Assembly: GCA_947494205.1 (NCBI GenBank) | Contig: CANLUH010000031.1 | Location: 1 to 38,539, forward strand | Source: an uncultured Flavobacteriaceae bacterium | Lineage (GTDB): Bacteria > Bacteroidota > Bacteroidia > Flavobacteriales > Flavobacteriaceae | Reading direction: 5' to 3' | DNA length: 38,539 nt | In this document: positions 18,495 to 27,908 of the stretch, piece after piece | Numbering within the stretch: position 1 is the stretch's first letter | Layout of the letters: each line of letters begins with the position of its first letter | Notes under the pieces: model-generated | The model's input: only the letters and a program-made list of their open reading frames with translations | Told to the model about the DNA's origin: nothing | Databases searched by the model: none | Program-made: the position numbers and the translations under genes

Positions 18495-20612
18495 TTATAA
18501 GTTTTCTTTTTCAATAACACTTAAAGCTAAACGGATTTTAAAATAATCCATTTGTTCGTTAAAATATTCGAAATAGTCTTTTAGTGTTTTAGAATTATTT
18601 AATTCTATTTTGGCCATGTGTACGGCTTCTACATCACTTTTAGAAACAAAGTCGAAGATATTAATGTCTTTTCCATCTAAATAAAGCTTAGCTATGTGCG
18701 AATAAATAGTTGGTGCTTTAAGTTGCCTCTGAATGGAAATTTCTTCAATAGAAAAGCCTTTCTTATATAATTCGTAAGTAAGGATGTGTGTGTCTGTTTT
18801 TTTTTGCTTTTTAATCTTAGAGCCCATAAAGTCTAATATTTCGGCAATAAATTCATCACCATAGACTTCTAGTTTACGTTGCCCAACTCCCGAAATGGTT
18901 AAAAATTCACTTTCGCTCATAGGACGAACACGTTCCATTTCTTTAAGTGTAGCATCATTAAATATAAGATAGGCGGGAAGGTTTTCTTCTAAAGAAATAC
19001 GGTAACGTAATTTTCGTAAACGTTCAAATAAACTATTAGTAGCTGTTCGTTTTGCTTTGGGTTTAGCAATTACTTTTTCTTGTTCTTTAGCTTCAACAGG
19101 ATGGGTAAGATGTACTTTTAAGCCTTTAAATAATACTTTGTTAGAAAAATCGGTAAGTTGTAACGCATTGTTTTTATGAAACGCAATTTCGCAAACGCCT
19201 TGGTTTATTAATTGTATAACGTACTGTTGCCAGTCTTTCCAAGAAATATCGTTACCAATACCAAAGGTTTTTAAGGCGTCGTAACCTTTTTCTAAAACAT
19301 TAGCATTTTTTGCACCTCGTAGAATATCTATAATGGTTCCTGTGGCTTCTTGTTGTTTAACGCGTGTTATGGTAGATAATGCTTTTTGTGCTATAATAGT
19401 ACCATCGAAAAATTTCGGTGGATTTTTACAAACATCGCAATTACCACAATTTTCGCTTAATAACTCTCCAAAGTAGCTTAATAGAATCTTACGCCTGCAA
19501 GTGGTAGCTTCGCTAAACTGTTTCATACGATCTAGCTTGGCAATTTGTACCTCTTCGTTAGAAGCACCAGAAGCAAACTTTCGTAACTGTATAACGTCTG
19601 CGTAGCTATGAAAGAGTAGGGCGTGTGCATTTAATCCGTCTCTGCCGCCACGACCAATCTCTTGATAATAGCCTTCAATGTTTTTAGGCATATTATGGTG
19701 TATAACCCAGCGTACATTAGATTTGTCTATGCCCATACCAAAGGCAACGGTAGCACAAACAACTTGTGTTTTATCGAAAATAAAATCTTCTTGTATTCTA
19801 GAACGGTCTTCGAAACTTAGTCCAGCGTGATAAGCATCTGTATTAATACCATTTTGGTTTAGTTTTTTAGCAATTTGTTCGGTATTCTTTCTACTTAAAC
19901 AATAGACTATACCAGCTTCGTTTGGTCTTTGCTTTATAAAACGAACAATTTGGTTGGCTCTACCATCTGCAGGACGAACTTCTAACTCTATATTTTTACG
20001 GTCGAACGACGAAATAAACTGATCAGCGTCTGGGATCTGCAATTGCGCCACAATATCCTGTCGTGTAGCTTTATCTGCTGTAGCTGTTAAAGCTATAATT
20101 GGTGTGTTTGATAATTGACGTTTAAGAAATCCTAATTGTTGATACGATGGTCTAAAATCATGCCCCCAAGACGAGATACAATGTGCTTCGTCTATAGCAA
20201 CACAACTAATGTATTGCTCGTTAAGTAAGTTTTCTAAACCACCTAAGCTTTCTGGCGCAACATATAATAGTTTTAAGTCTTTATTTATAACCTTGTTTAT
20301 AATCTCTTGTTGCTCTTCTGGGTGTTGACTACTATTAAAAAAAGCAGCCGAAATACCATTAGCGTTTAAACCATCTACTTGATCTTTCATTAAAGCTATA
20401 AGTGGAGAGATTACTAAAGTTAAACCTTCTAGTAATATTGCAGGTAACTGAAAACAAATAGATTTCCCGCCACCTGTAGGCATAATAACTAATGTGTCTT
20501 TTTTATTAAGAACATTCTCTATAATATCCTGTTGTTGCCCACGAAAACTATCGTAACCAAAGTTTGTTTTTAAAGTAGGGATTAATTGCGATTGAAGCGT
20601 ACTGTTTTGCAT
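18495..20612 (-). CDS. recQ: ATP-dependent DNA helicase RecQ
   Basis: 705 residues. Superfamily 2 helicase motifs are PTGGGKS (Lys50), DEAH (141-144) followed by CISSWGHDFRP, the family's aromatic loop, then LTATAD and QEIGRGGRDG. The zinc-binding RQC region has cysteines around 372-395 (CRRK..CGNCDVC). An HRDC domain lies around 530-600 (LPAYLIFNDATLKEM), and a C-terminal helix-turn-helix-like tail follows. It unwinds recombination and replication intermediates. Confidence 0.96.
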   Translation of the reverse strand: MQNSTLQSQLIPTLKTNFGYDSFRGQQQDIIENVLNKKDTLVIMPTGGGKSICFQLPAILLEGLTLVISPLIALMKDQVDGLNANGISAAFFNSSQHPEEQQEIINKVINKDLKLLYVAPESLGGLENLLNEQYISCVAIDEAHCISSWGHDFRPSYQQLGFLKRQLSNTPIIALTATADKATRQDIVAQLQIPDADQFISSFDRKNIELEVRPADGRANQIVRFIKQRPNEAGIVYCLSRKNTEQIAKKLNQNGINTDAYHAGLSFEDRSRIQEDFIFDKTQVVCATVAFGMGIDKSNVRWVIHHNMPKNIEGYYQEIGRGGRDGLNAHALLFHSYADVIQLRKFASGASNEEVQIAKLDRMKQFSEATTCRRKILLSYFGELLSENCGNCDVCKNPPKFFDGTIIAQKALSTITRVKQQEATGTIIDILRGAKNANVLEKGYDALKTFGIGNDISWKDWQQYVIQLINQGVCEIAFHKNNALQLTDFSNKVLFKGLKVHLTHPVEAKEQEKVIAKPKAKRTATNSLFERLRKLRYRISLEENLPAYLIFNDATLKEMERVRPMSESEFLTISGVGQRKLEVYGDEFIAEILDFMGSKIKKQKKTDTHILTYELYKKGFSIEEISIQRQLKAPTIYSHIAKLYLDGKDINIFDFVSKSDVEAVHMAKIELNNSKTLKDYFEYFNEQMDYFKIRLALSVIEKENL

Positions 20613-20729
20613 ATTCGTATTAACGTTACTGCAAATTACGGAAGAAATATTAGGTTCTCGTTAATTATAATAACTTAAAGTTTAATACAAATAATATTCA
20701 GTACACTTTTTAACTGGTAACCAATACTT

Positions 20730-21371
20730 TTAATTGTTTTTTTGCTTTAGTTTTTTTTCTATCATTTTATCTACTTCTTCATGTAAATTATTGTCTTTAA
20801 TAAATTTATTTACATCTGTTGTAATGATTTCTGAACATTTATTAAAACACTTGAATCTTTCTCTTCTTCGTTTTCTTAGATTCATGTCGTAGTAATCCAT
20901 TAAACAAAGTAAGTTCATTTTATTTTCATTAAATAGATAATCAAAATCATTTAATAGTTTCATGCCATCTAACATTACTTGATATGATTCTAAATCATTG
21001 AAAAAGTCGTCTATATCAATACTGTCGAATCCACCGATTCTATAAAACTTATTTAAAGATGACATGTATGCTGCATAATAATTACAATGTCCAAATTGCC
21101 CAGTTGAGGTGTTTTTATTTCCTCCATAGAACTTCTGGGCTGCCTTAATTTTAAGAAAAAACACCGATTCTGTTGGATTTTTTATAAAATGGACTTTTTG
21201 ATTTTGAATACTATTATGTATGGTTATAGAATCAGCTAATCCTAATCGGCTTGTTGTAAGAAGTTTTGCTTTATATGCAATATTTAAACTATCAGTTTTA
21301 CTAAGTTGTCCAAAACTAAATTGCGCGATAATTAAAATAAGAATGTATAAACTATGTTTTATTTTATTCAT
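20730..21371 (-). CDS. Exported protein, unknown
   Basis: 213 residues with a clear signal peptide (hydrophobic about 8-19, ending FSFGQ). The mature part is mixed charged and aromatic, with a Lys/Arg-rich patch NLRKRRRERFKCFNKC and a basic tail. No domain is recognised. It lies between recQ and the DUF1853 gene on the same strand with more than 100 bp on each side, so it is probably transcribed alone. Confidence 0.65.
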   Translation of the reverse strand: MNKIKHSLYILILIIAQFSFGQLSKTDSLNIAYKAKLLTTSRLGLADSITIHNSIQNQKVHFIKNPTESVFFLKIKAAQKFYGGNKNTSTGQFGHCNYYAAYMSSLNKFYRIGGFDSIDIDDFFNDLESYQVMLDGMKLLNDFDYLFNENKMNLLCLMDYYDMNLRKRRRERFKCFNKCSEIITTDVNKFIKDNNLHEEVDKMIEKKLKQKNN

Positions 21372-21502
21372 AGAAAAAAATGTTCGTATATAATACTTGT
21401 AAATATGCTAAAGCAAATCTATAATTTGAAAACTAGATGAAAAAGACTAGATGAGTAAAACGAGATAAATTAATAGGGAAAGCGTTATTTGAATGCGTGT
21501 AA

Positions 21503-22318
21503 CTACCAAGCCACCACAAAACATTTATCTAAATGGCCTTTTGGGTGTTTAAGCCATAACATAGGGGAGTAGCCTTCACTTTCGTAAGTTTTTAATTTAG
21601 GTAAAATAGCATCATAAGTTTTCCAATCTACGTTTGGTGTAACATCTAAAAGCCAATCTGTTTTTTTAGGTATATAGAATTTATATGCTTTAAAAAAAGG
21701 AAGTGTTTTGTAATTAAAATAGAAGCCATAAACACATCTAGGGTTTAGTATTTTTAATACATAGCTTTTTTCAAAAGGCATAAAAATTTGCGCTTTAAAG
21801 TAAATACGTTGTATAAAATCTTCAGCTTTTAGGTTTAGTTTGTCTAATAACGATTTAGTTTCCGGTGCTTCTAATAATGGTAATTGCTTTGTTTTAAGCT
21901 TGTTTAGTTTTTCGTTTAAAGAATCTTTTCGCATAGGACCAATACAGTGGTCAACTTCTGTAGTCCCTAAATTAGGGTCGAATAAATAGTATTTAAACTG
22001 AATTTCTAAATGTACAGGTTGTTGTTTGTCTCCATCTAAGAACAAACAATCTAGCTCGCCAATGGTTAGTTTGTCGTTTTTAATTTGATGATTTTCGCAC
22101 AGAATTTTAATGTTGCTGTGTTGTTTTAATTCTTCAGAAACAAAACGTTCTACACGTTGCCCTAAACGTATGCTTTTTGTGATTTTTTCTTTAAAAACAG
22201 GGGTTTTGTCTAATGTCTTTACAAAAGATTGCAACCCGTTAATAGGGTTTAAAAAAAGGTGAGGCGTGTTAAAAAAGCCACTAAATTGCGGTTGTAAGTC
22301 TTCTGTTTTCATAGTCAT
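21503..22318 (-). CDS. DUF1853 family protein
   Basis: 271 residues. The core RLGQRVERFV..IGELDCLFLDG..PVHLEIQFKYYLF..IGPMRKDSLNEKL..KQLPLL matches my memory of DUF1853. GELD-x(n)-HLEIQFKY is laid out like a PD-(D/E)xK nuclease active site, which suggests nucleic-acid cleavage; that is an inference from the motif. Two in-frame ATGs (22318, 22312) are equally plausible. It is divergent from the SSL2-type helicase gene, with 114 bp between. Confidence 0.75.
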   Translation of the reverse strand: MTMKTEDLQPQFSGFFNTPHLFLNPINGLQSFVKTLDKTPVFKEKITKSIRLGQRVERFVSEELKQHSNIKILCENHQIKNDKLTIGELDCLFLDGDKQQPVHLEIQFKYYLFDPNLGTTEVDHCIGPMRKDSLNEKLNKLKTKQLPLLEAPETKSLLDKLNLKAEDFIQRIYFKAQIFMPFEKSYVLKILNPRCVYGFYFNYKTLPFFKAYKFYIPKKTDWLLDVTPNVDWKTYDAILPKLKTYESEGYSPMLWLKHPKGHLDKCFVVAW

Positions 22319-22375
22319 CTTAGGCTATAAAAATAAACAATCATTTTTTTATACAAAAAAAACGACTATTTATTC

Positions 22376-22405
22376 TTTGAAACCTGTTTAATCGTTGTAT
22401 TTTTG
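22376..22405 (+). promoter_or_regulatory. Promoter of the SSL2-type helicase gene
   Basis: TTTG (22376-22379), 18 bp, then TATTTTTG (22398-22405), an exact match to the Bacteroidetes -33/-7 pattern (TTTG, TAnnTTTG). It lies 27 bp before the ATG at 22433. Confidence 0.7.
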
Positions 22406-22432
22406 CACATCGTTAAAATTTAAAAACTACTA

Positions 22433-23986
22433 ATGTCAGTTACAGCTTTAGAATTAGAAGAACGTAAAGAAGGAAAAAGTTTATATAGTTACCAAAAAGG
22501 AGCTATTAACAAGATTTTTAAGTGTTTTGAAGATGCCCCAAAGGACTATCATTTACTGTATCAACTTCCAACAGGAGGAGGGAAAACAGTTATTTTTTCT
22601 GAAATCGTTAGACAGTATTTAAAAATCCATAAAAAGCAGGTTTTAGTTATGACACACCGTATTGAGTTGTGTAGACAAACCTCTAATATGTTAACCGAAT
22701 TTGGAGTAACCAATAAAATTGTAGATAGTAAAGCCGATTTATCTGATCAGCACGACTATAACTGTTTTGTTGCCATGGTAGAAACCTTAAATAACCGTTT
22801 AAATGATGACAAATTAGATATTTCAGATATTGGATTAGTTATTATTGATGAGGCACACTACAACTCATTTACCAAATTATTTAAATTTTTTGAAAAGTCT
22901 TTTATTCTGGGCGTTACCGCTACACCGTTAAGTAGTAATATTAACTTACCGATGAAAGACAATTACAATGAGTTAATTGTTGGTGAAACGATACAATCGC
23001 TTATAGAAAACGAATTCTTAGCGCGTGCAGATATTTTCTCGTACAATGTTGGATTAACTTCTTTAATTGTTGGTGCAAATGGTGATTATACTGTAAAGTC
23101 TTCCGAAGATTTATATACCAATACAGACATGTTAACGAAGCTTATACAAGCTTACGAAGAACGCTGTAAAGGTAAAAAGACCTTAATATTTAACAATGGT
23201 ATTAATACCTCGTTACATGTGTACGATACGTTTAGGCGTGCAGGATATCCAGTAGCGCACTTAGATAATAATAACTCTAAAAAAGAACGTAAAGCGATTT
23301 TAAAGTGGTTTAAAGAAACACCAGATGCTATTTTAACATCGGTAAGTATTTTAACTACTGGTTTCGATGAGCCTACCGTAGATGCTATTATATTAAATAG
23401 AGCAACAAAATCGTTAACGCTTTATTACCAAATGATTGGTCGTGGATCACGTATTTTAAAGAACAAATCTAAATTCTCGGTTATTGATTTAGGTAATAAC
23501 CTACACCGTTTTGGACCATGGGGAAGTGATTTAGATTGGCACAAAATATTTAGATCTCCAAATTTCTACTTAGATGGTATTTTAAGTGATGAAGATTTAG
23601 AGAGCAACTTTAGGTACGAAATGCCTGAAGACTTACGTAAGGAGTTTGCTAAAAGTGAAGATGTATATTTCGATATTAAGAAAATGTACATAGAATCGGT
23701 TAGAAACGGCGAATCTTCTAAAGTTATTTTAGAGCGTTCTATACAACACCATGCAAAAATTTGTATAGAAAATAGTGAAGATTTATGGGATGCTTTAGCC
23801 TTAGCTAAGTTATTAAAAGATGATATAGATTACCGTATACAACGCTACACAAAGTGCATTAGTAAAAGTACATTTAACTTTGTAGAGTGGCTAAAAGATG
23901 ACTATAAAAAGAAATTAAACGCGTATTTGCGTTCTAATTTCGATGAAGTCTTCGAACAAATTCACGGGTATCCACCAGAGGATTAG
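22433..23986 (+). CDS. SSL2/RAD25-type superfamily 2 DEAH helicase
   Basis: 517 residues. Motif I is PTGGGKTVIFSE (Lys51), motif II DEAH (139-142), motif III VTATP, and motifs V-VI TTGFDEPTVDAIIL and YYQMIGRGSR. A C-terminal region of about 120 residues is rich in Lys and acidic residues. It resembles widely distributed standalone SSL2-like helicases; DNA repair or RNA handling are both possible. No nuclease or methylase partner is next to it, so it is unlikely to be a restriction subunit. Confidence 0.88.
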   Translation: MSVTALELEERKEGKSLYSYQKGAINKIFKCFEDAPKDYHLLYQLPTGGGKTVIFSEIVRQYLKIHKKQVLVMTHRIELCRQTSNMLTEFGVTNKIVDSKADLSDQHDYNCFVAMVETLNNRLNDDKLDISDIGLVIIDEAHYNSFTKLFKFFEKSFILGVTATPLSSNINLPMKDNYNELIVGETIQSLIENEFLARADIFSYNVGLTSLIVGANGDYTVKSSEDLYTNTDMLTKLIQAYEERCKGKKTLIFNNGINTSLHVYDTFRRAGYPVAHLDNNNSKKERKAILKWFKETPDAILTSVSILTTGFDEPTVDAIILNRATKSLTLYYQMIGRGSRILKNKSKFSVIDLGNNLHRFGPWGSDLDWHKIFRSPNFYLDGILSDEDLESNFRYEMPEDLRKEFAKSEDVYFDIKKMYIESVRNGESSKVILERSIQHHAKICIENSEDLWDALALAKLLKDDIDYRIQRYTKCISKSTFNFVEWLKDDYKKKLNAYLRSNFDEVFEQIHGYPPED

Positions 23987-23993
23987 TAGGTTT

Positions 23994-24073
23994 AATTACG
24001 AATTACGAATTACGAATTACGAATTACGAATTACGAATTACGAATTACGAATTACGAATTACGAATTACGAAT
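23994..24073. repeat. Perfect 7-bp tandem repeat, 11 copies
   Basis: AATTACG repeated 11 times without error (23994-24070), then a partial AAT. It begins 7 bp after the stop of the SSL2-type helicase gene. Uninterrupted copies imply recent slippage or active maintenance. Confidence 0.97.
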
Positions 24074-24206
24074 GTTCACTCTAATGTCAGTCTGAGCGCA
24101 GTAGAAGACTTTTAAAAGAATGATGCTTTTCTTATAAAATTGAAATTTAAGTTGAAATAAGACTACTTAACGCCAATAGCTAATAGCAAAAAGCCAACAT
24201 AAAACT
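24074..24206 (+). repeat. Dispersed repeat remnants before the RNA helicase gene
   Basis: It contains TGTCAGTCTGAGCGCAGTAG (24084-24103), a relative of the CTGAGCGTAATCGAAG motif in the hisH-hisA spacer. It also contains CCAATAGCTAATAGC and AAAAAGCCAACA (24172-24198), related to the hisB-hisH spacer. No clear promoter is seen. Confidence 0.5.
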
Positions 24207-25328
24207 ATGAGTACATTTAGAGATTTAGGACTAAACAAAAATTATGTAAAGTCTTTAAAAGAATTAGGAATTAAGGTGCCAACTGAAATTCAAGCACAGG
24301 CCATTCCTATTTTAATGGCATCTCCTACAGATTTCATTGGTTTAGCACAAACAGGAACAGGAAAAACAGCAGCTTTTGGCTTACCAATACTGCATAAAGT
24401 AAACCCTAATGTAGAAGAAGTACAAGGACTTATCATTGCACCAACGCGCGAGTTAGTACAGCAAATAAAAAAGCAATTGTTTAAGTTTACAAAGTATAAC
24501 GATATTAAGCTTTTTGTTGAAGGTGTTTATGGTGGCGAGAAAATAGACATTCAAATTAAAAACCTACAACGTACAACGCATATTATTGTGGCGACTCCTG
24601 GACGTTTAGTTGATTTAATAGAACGCAATATTGTAAATTTAAAACACATAAATACAGTTGTTTTAGATGAAGCAGACGAAATGCTTAGCATGGGGTTTAA
24701 ACAGGACTTAACAACCATTTTACAAGCAACTACCAATAAAAATAGAAATACTTGGCTGTTTTCGGCAACCATGCCAGAAGATTTAAAAGTTATTGTAAAA
24801 CGTTACATATCGGACAAAGCTGCACGAATTGCAGTAAATAGAACCAGTATAGTTAACGAAAATATTTCGCACTTTTTTGTAGAAACTACAATTCCAGATA
24901 AACCACAAACGTTAATGCATCTATTAGAAGATAGAGAAGAGGAGCGTGGTATTATTTTTTGTAGAACTAAAGCTGGCGTGCAAGCTTTAAAGCAAATATT
25001 ACAGAAAGAAGGTTTTAATGTAGATGCTTTAGAAGGCGATATGCAACAACGCGAACGCGATAAAGTAATGCGTGCCTTTAAAAACACGAGTTTACAAATA
25101 TTAATTTCTACAGATGTTTCTGCTAGAGGCATAGATGTAAATAATTTAGGGTTTGTTATACACCACCAATTACCAGAACATATAGAATATTATACGCATA
25201 GATCGGGTAGAACAGCTAGAGGAGGTAAAACAGGAGAATCTATAGCGTTGGTATTATCTAACGAGTTACAACGTGTAAAAACAATAGAGAAAACGCTTCA
25301 AATACGTTTTAAAGCCTTGACACTATAA
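24207..25328 (+). CDS. DEAD-box RNA helicase
   Basis: 373 residues, a bare two-domain helicase core without the usual basic C-terminal extension. It has a Q motif (FRDLGLN..VPTEIQAQAIP), motif I AQTGTGKT (Lys53), PTREL, TPGR, DEAD (154-157), SAT, STDVSARGID and HRSGRTARGG. It remodels RNA, probably in ribosome assembly or mRNA turnover. The methyltransferase gene follows after 2 bp; the pairing with an rRNA methylase supports a ribosomal role. Confidence 0.93.
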   Translation: MSTFRDLGLNKNYVKSLKELGIKVPTEIQAQAIPILMASPTDFIGLAQTGTGKTAAFGLPILHKVNPNVEEVQGLIIAPTRELVQQIKKQLFKFTKYNDIKLFVEGVYGGEKIDIQIKNLQRTTHIIVATPGRLVDLIERNIVNLKHINTVVLDEADEMLSMGFKQDLTTILQATTNKNRNTWLFSATMPEDLKVIVKRYISDKAARIAVNRTSIVNENISHFFVETTIPDKPQTLMHLLEDREEERGIIFCRTKAGVQALKQILQKEGFNVDALEGDMQQRERDKVMRAFKNTSLQILISTDVSARGIDVNNLGFVIHHQLPEHIEYYTHRSGRTARGGKTGESIALVLSNELQRVKTIEKTLQIRFKALTL

Positions 25329-25330
25329 TC

Positions 25331-26557
25331 ATGTCTACTTTTTCTAAAACCATAATTTCCAATTATAAATCTAATCGTTTAGCTGTAAAGCTTAATGCAA
25401 AAGGAGAGCAGTTTGTTATTAATGGGCATCCTTGGGTGTTTTCTAATAATATTACAAAGATTAATGACACTGCCGAAACTGGGGATTTGGCTATTATCTT
25501 CGGAAAAAACAAAAACAAGGTTGTTGGTTTAGGTTTATACGATGCAGCATCTCCTATTCGTATTAAAATGTTGCATAGCGAAAATAGAAGTGTTCAAATA
25601 AATGCTGAATTTTTTCATAGTAAAATAGAAACGGCCTTTTCTAAACGCCAATCGCTTTTAGAAACGAATACTAATAGCTACAGATTGTTATTTGGTGAAA
25701 ATGATGGTTTTCCTGGTTTAATTGCTGATAAATATGCTACTGTTTTAGTGGTGAAGCTATATTCTGAAATATGGTTACCGTATTTAGAATCTATTTTAAA
25801 GAGTTTACAAGTTATTTCTGGTTGCGAAACTATTGTTATACGCTTAAGTCGCCAATTAGAGACCTCTAATCGTCATCATTTAAAAAACGGAGAAGTTGTT
25901 TATGGCGTGTTAGAAAACGAAATCGTACAATTTGTAGAGCATGGTGTCAACTTTTCTGCAAACGTAATTAAAGGGCATAAAACAGGCTATTTTTTAGATC
26001 ACAGAGATAACAGACGTCAAGTAGGCGAGTGGAGTAATGGCAAAACGGTTTTAGATGTATTTAGTTATGCCGGTGGCTTTTCTGTACATGCCTTAGCTAA
26101 TAATGCTAAAACAGTAACAAGTTTAGACATTAGTAAACAAGCTTTAGAGATTGCGTTACAAAATGGTAAACTAAATAACTATACAGGGAAACACTATACT
26201 ATTGCTGGCGATGCCTTTGCTGAATTAAAACAATTGATTAAAAACGGAAAAACGTTTGATGTCGTTGTAATTGATCCGCCAAGTTTTGCAAAACAGCAAA
26301 AAGAAATTGACTTAGCTAAAAAGAAATATGCACAATTAGCCAATTTAGGTGTACAATTAACGGCTAAAAACGGATTGTTAGTCTTAGCATCCTGTTCGTC
26401 TAGAGTATTAGCACAAACATTTTTCGATATTAATACGCAAACACTATTGGCCTCTAAACGTAAATTCGATTGTATTAAAAAAACAGAACACGATACGGAT
26501 CATCCTATTGGTTTTCCTGAAGGGGCTTATTTAAAATGTGGGTATTATCGGTTTTAG
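25331..26557 (+). CDS. RlmI-like rRNA (cytosine-C5) methyltransferase
   Basis: 408 residues. An N-terminal PUA domain (about 15-90; NGHPWVFSNNI) is followed by an EEHEE-like domain and a Rossmann SAM-dependent methylase with motif I VLDVFSYAGGFSVHA (about 238-252), the upstream GYFLDHRDNRR and the catalytic loop IDPPSFAK. This arrangement is that of RlmI/YccW, which makes m5C1962 in 23S rRNA. It is translated with the RNA helicase just upstream and ends before a strong bidirectional terminator. Confidence 0.9.
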   Translation: MSTFSKTIISNYKSNRLAVKLNAKGEQFVINGHPWVFSNNITKINDTAETGDLAIIFGKNKNKVVGLGLYDAASPIRIKMLHSENRSVQINAEFFHSKIETAFSKRQSLLETNTNSYRLLFGENDGFPGLIADKYATVLVVKLYSEIWLPYLESILKSLQVISGCETIVIRLSRQLETSNRHHLKNGEVVYGVLENEIVQFVEHGVNFSANVIKGHKTGYFLDHRDNRRQVGEWSNGKTVLDVFSYAGGFSVHALANNAKTVTSLDISKQALEIALQNGKLNNYTGKHYTIAGDAFAELKQLIKNGKTFDVVVIDPPSFAKQQKEIDLAKKKYAQLANLGVQLTAKNGLLVLASCSSRVLAQTFFDINTQTLLASKRKFDCIKKTEHDTDHPIGFPEGAYLKCGYYRF

Positions 26558-26593
26558 GGGTGATGGTGGTTGGAGTTTTTAACATCAAAAAGA

Positions 26594-26626
26594 AAAAGCA
26601 TAAATATAAAATCTATTTATGCTTTT
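26594..26626. terminator. Bidirectional intrinsic terminator
   Basis: AAAAGCATAAATA (26594-26606) pairs with TATTTATGCTTTT (26614-26626): a perfect 13-bp stem with a 7-nt loop, with A and T runs at its ends. It lies between the forward methyltransferase gene and the convergent minus-strand gene at 26645, and marks the border of the accessory region. Confidence 0.9.
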
Positions 26627-26644
26627 AAAATTATAATTATCGTA

Positions 26645-27085
26645 TCATTTGTTCTCTGGTGCTATCTTTTTTCCTAATTTAACTTTTCCGTTTTTATAAT
26701 TTTCTAGATGATACATAAATGGTGATACTCCACCGATAAGCCATTGTCCATTGAAATAGTGAAAGTCTAAATAATCTCCAAAAAGATATTCATTTTCTCT
26801 AGTCTTACTTCTGTCAATTCTTTCAATTCGTAATCTGTCATTTTCTTTAGGTTTATATTCAAAGTCAAAAAGATTCTTTGAATTTATTTCTTGAACTATA
26901 AATTCTGGTATTAGTTTATCTAGTTGGTCGGTCGGTAGCATAGTTAATCCTAACATACCACTTGTTTCTAACCCAACAACTCTATCGAGAATCCAAACAT
27001 AATTAGATTTATTTTCCGCTTTGTTTAAATCTAGATTTTCCGGACAACTACAGAACTTAATTGTCTCTAATTCTATTTTACACAT
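26645..27085 (-). CDS. Hypothetical protein, accessory region
   Basis: 146 residues, cytosolic, with no signal or membrane segment. CKIELETIKFCSCP at the N-terminus has three closely spaced Cys; later parts are acidic and aromatic (FGDYLDFHYFNGQWLIGG). I do not recognise the family. It is the last gene of the one-directional accessory run, separated from the next gene by 428 bp of repeats. Confidence 0.6.
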   Translation of the reverse strand: MCKIELETIKFCSCPENLDLNKAENKSNYVWILDRVVGLETSGMLGLTMLPTDQLDKLIPEFIVQEINSKNLFDFEYKPKENDRLRIERIDRSKTRENEYLFGDYLDFHYFNGQWLIGGVSPFMYHLENYKNGKVKLGKKIAPENK

Positions 27086-27513
27086 ATTAATTAGTTTTTT
27101 AACGTCGGGTGGCTATGCGTTGTTTCTATGAAAGATATGTAAAATATCTTTTATGGAAAAATGACATCTATCCTGTGTTGTTGTTAATACTTCGCCAAAA
27201 GCGAAGGTCTGACTCCAACAGTTTTGTGTATGATTTCGTGGAGTGTTTCAGCAACTAAATTAGTAAATACAAACCGAATAGAAAATCTGTGAGTGTTTTC
27301 AGAAGTAGGAGAGTACCAGTAATTACTTATGGCTATTGTTGTGCAACGTTTTTTTATTTTCTACCACGAATGAAAGTAATACATAAAACTTCCATCACTT
27401 TTTAAATATAGTATAAATCTTTCACCTTATAGCGCGGATTTAAGGTAAAAATCCGCGCTATCGGGTTATCATTTAATTCTCTAATAGAATTACAGTATTT
27501 ATTATATATGATT
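27086..27513 (-). repeat. Repeat-rich non-coding stretch (cassette-type element R1)
   Basis: This 428-bp stretch has no convincing gene. It holds hairpins AAAGATAT/ATATCTTT (27131-27138 with 27144-27151) and CTTCGC/GCGAAG (27190-27195 with 27201-27206); the core AACTAAATTAG..AAACCGAATAGAAAATCTG (27253-27289) shared with 29818-29853 and 32979-33020; the motif TATGGCTATTGTTGTGCAACG (27328-27348) shared with other gene ends; and a perfect 13-bp hairpin (27429-27461). Confidence 0.75.
27429..27461. repeat. GC-rich hairpin within R1
   Basis: ATAGCGCGGATTT (27429-27441) pairs with AAATCCGCGCTAT (27449-27461), loop AAGGTAA. The right arm plus part of the loop recurs at 31236-31256 (19 of 21 bases the same), but there the left arm is missing. 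Confidence 0.85.
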
Positions 27514-27858
27514 TTACAATTCAGTAAGATGTAACATTCTCATTTCAATAATTTTTGTTTTTGTGAAATCACCAGAAACAAATCCAGCAAAAGCGTCATG
27601 AGCATATTTATTGTACTTTTTATTTAAAAATTTAAGTTCACTATTTTTCCATGTTTTTTCATCAAAAACAATATTTTCCCATTTCTTATTCTTAGTTATT
27701 ACTTTATATGAGTACCAAAACATATCTGTCTGTTTCCAGAGAACCAATTCCCCAATAATATTACTTTCATATTCAATAAACCAACCATAATCTCTTCCCC
27801 AATTCGATTTTTTAAGTTCTTTTTTGTTTCGATATTTTTTTATCCACTTTCTTATCAA
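27514..27858 (-). CDS. Hypothetical protein, accessory region
   Basis: 114 residues, Lys- and Trp-rich (for example IRKWIKKYRNKKELKKSNWG at the start and ELVLWKQTDMFWYSYKV in the middle), with no membrane segment. I cannot assign a family; the size and composition recall small immunity-type proteins, but that is only an impression. The start appears to be TTG (27858-27856), since an in-frame stop lies three codons upstream and there is no ATG. Confidence 0.55.
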   Translation of the reverse strand: MIRKWIKKYRNKKELKKSNWGRDYGWFIEYESNIIGELVLWKQTDMFWYSYKVITKNKKWENIVFDEKTWKNSELKFLNKKYNKYAHDAFAGFVSGDFTKTKIIEMRMLHLTEL

Positions 27859-27880
27859 ATTATATTATTTTTAATTTTCA

Positions 27881-27904
27881 CTTTATAAGCGGTGTTGCGT
27901 CCTG
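27881..27904 (-). repeat. Gene-end repeat motif R2
   Basis: Just past the stop of the 149-residue gene. On the plus strand it reads CTTTATAAGCGGTGTTGCGT, the same layout as the R1 motif TATGGCTATTGTTGTGCAACG. It is the shortest junction of the series. Confidence 0.5.
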
Positions 27905-27908
27905 TTTT

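Noticed and set aside
18464-18520. Longer start for the trypsin-like lipoprotein
   Set aside because: It would place 19 polar and basic residues before a clean lipoprotein signal and overlap recQ by 26 bp.
22433-23986. Restriction or defence-system helicase
   Set aside because: There is no adjacent methylase, nuclease subunit or specificity gene. DUF1853 is divergent and separately promoted, and the helicase resembles widespread standalone SSL2-type proteins.
23994-24073. CRISPR array
   Set aside because: The units are contiguous 7-mers with no spacers and no cas genes nearby.
27086-27513. Small RNA or tRNA gene
   Set aside because: No cloverleaf, no promoter match and no T-run terminator; the hairpins fit the repeat family better.
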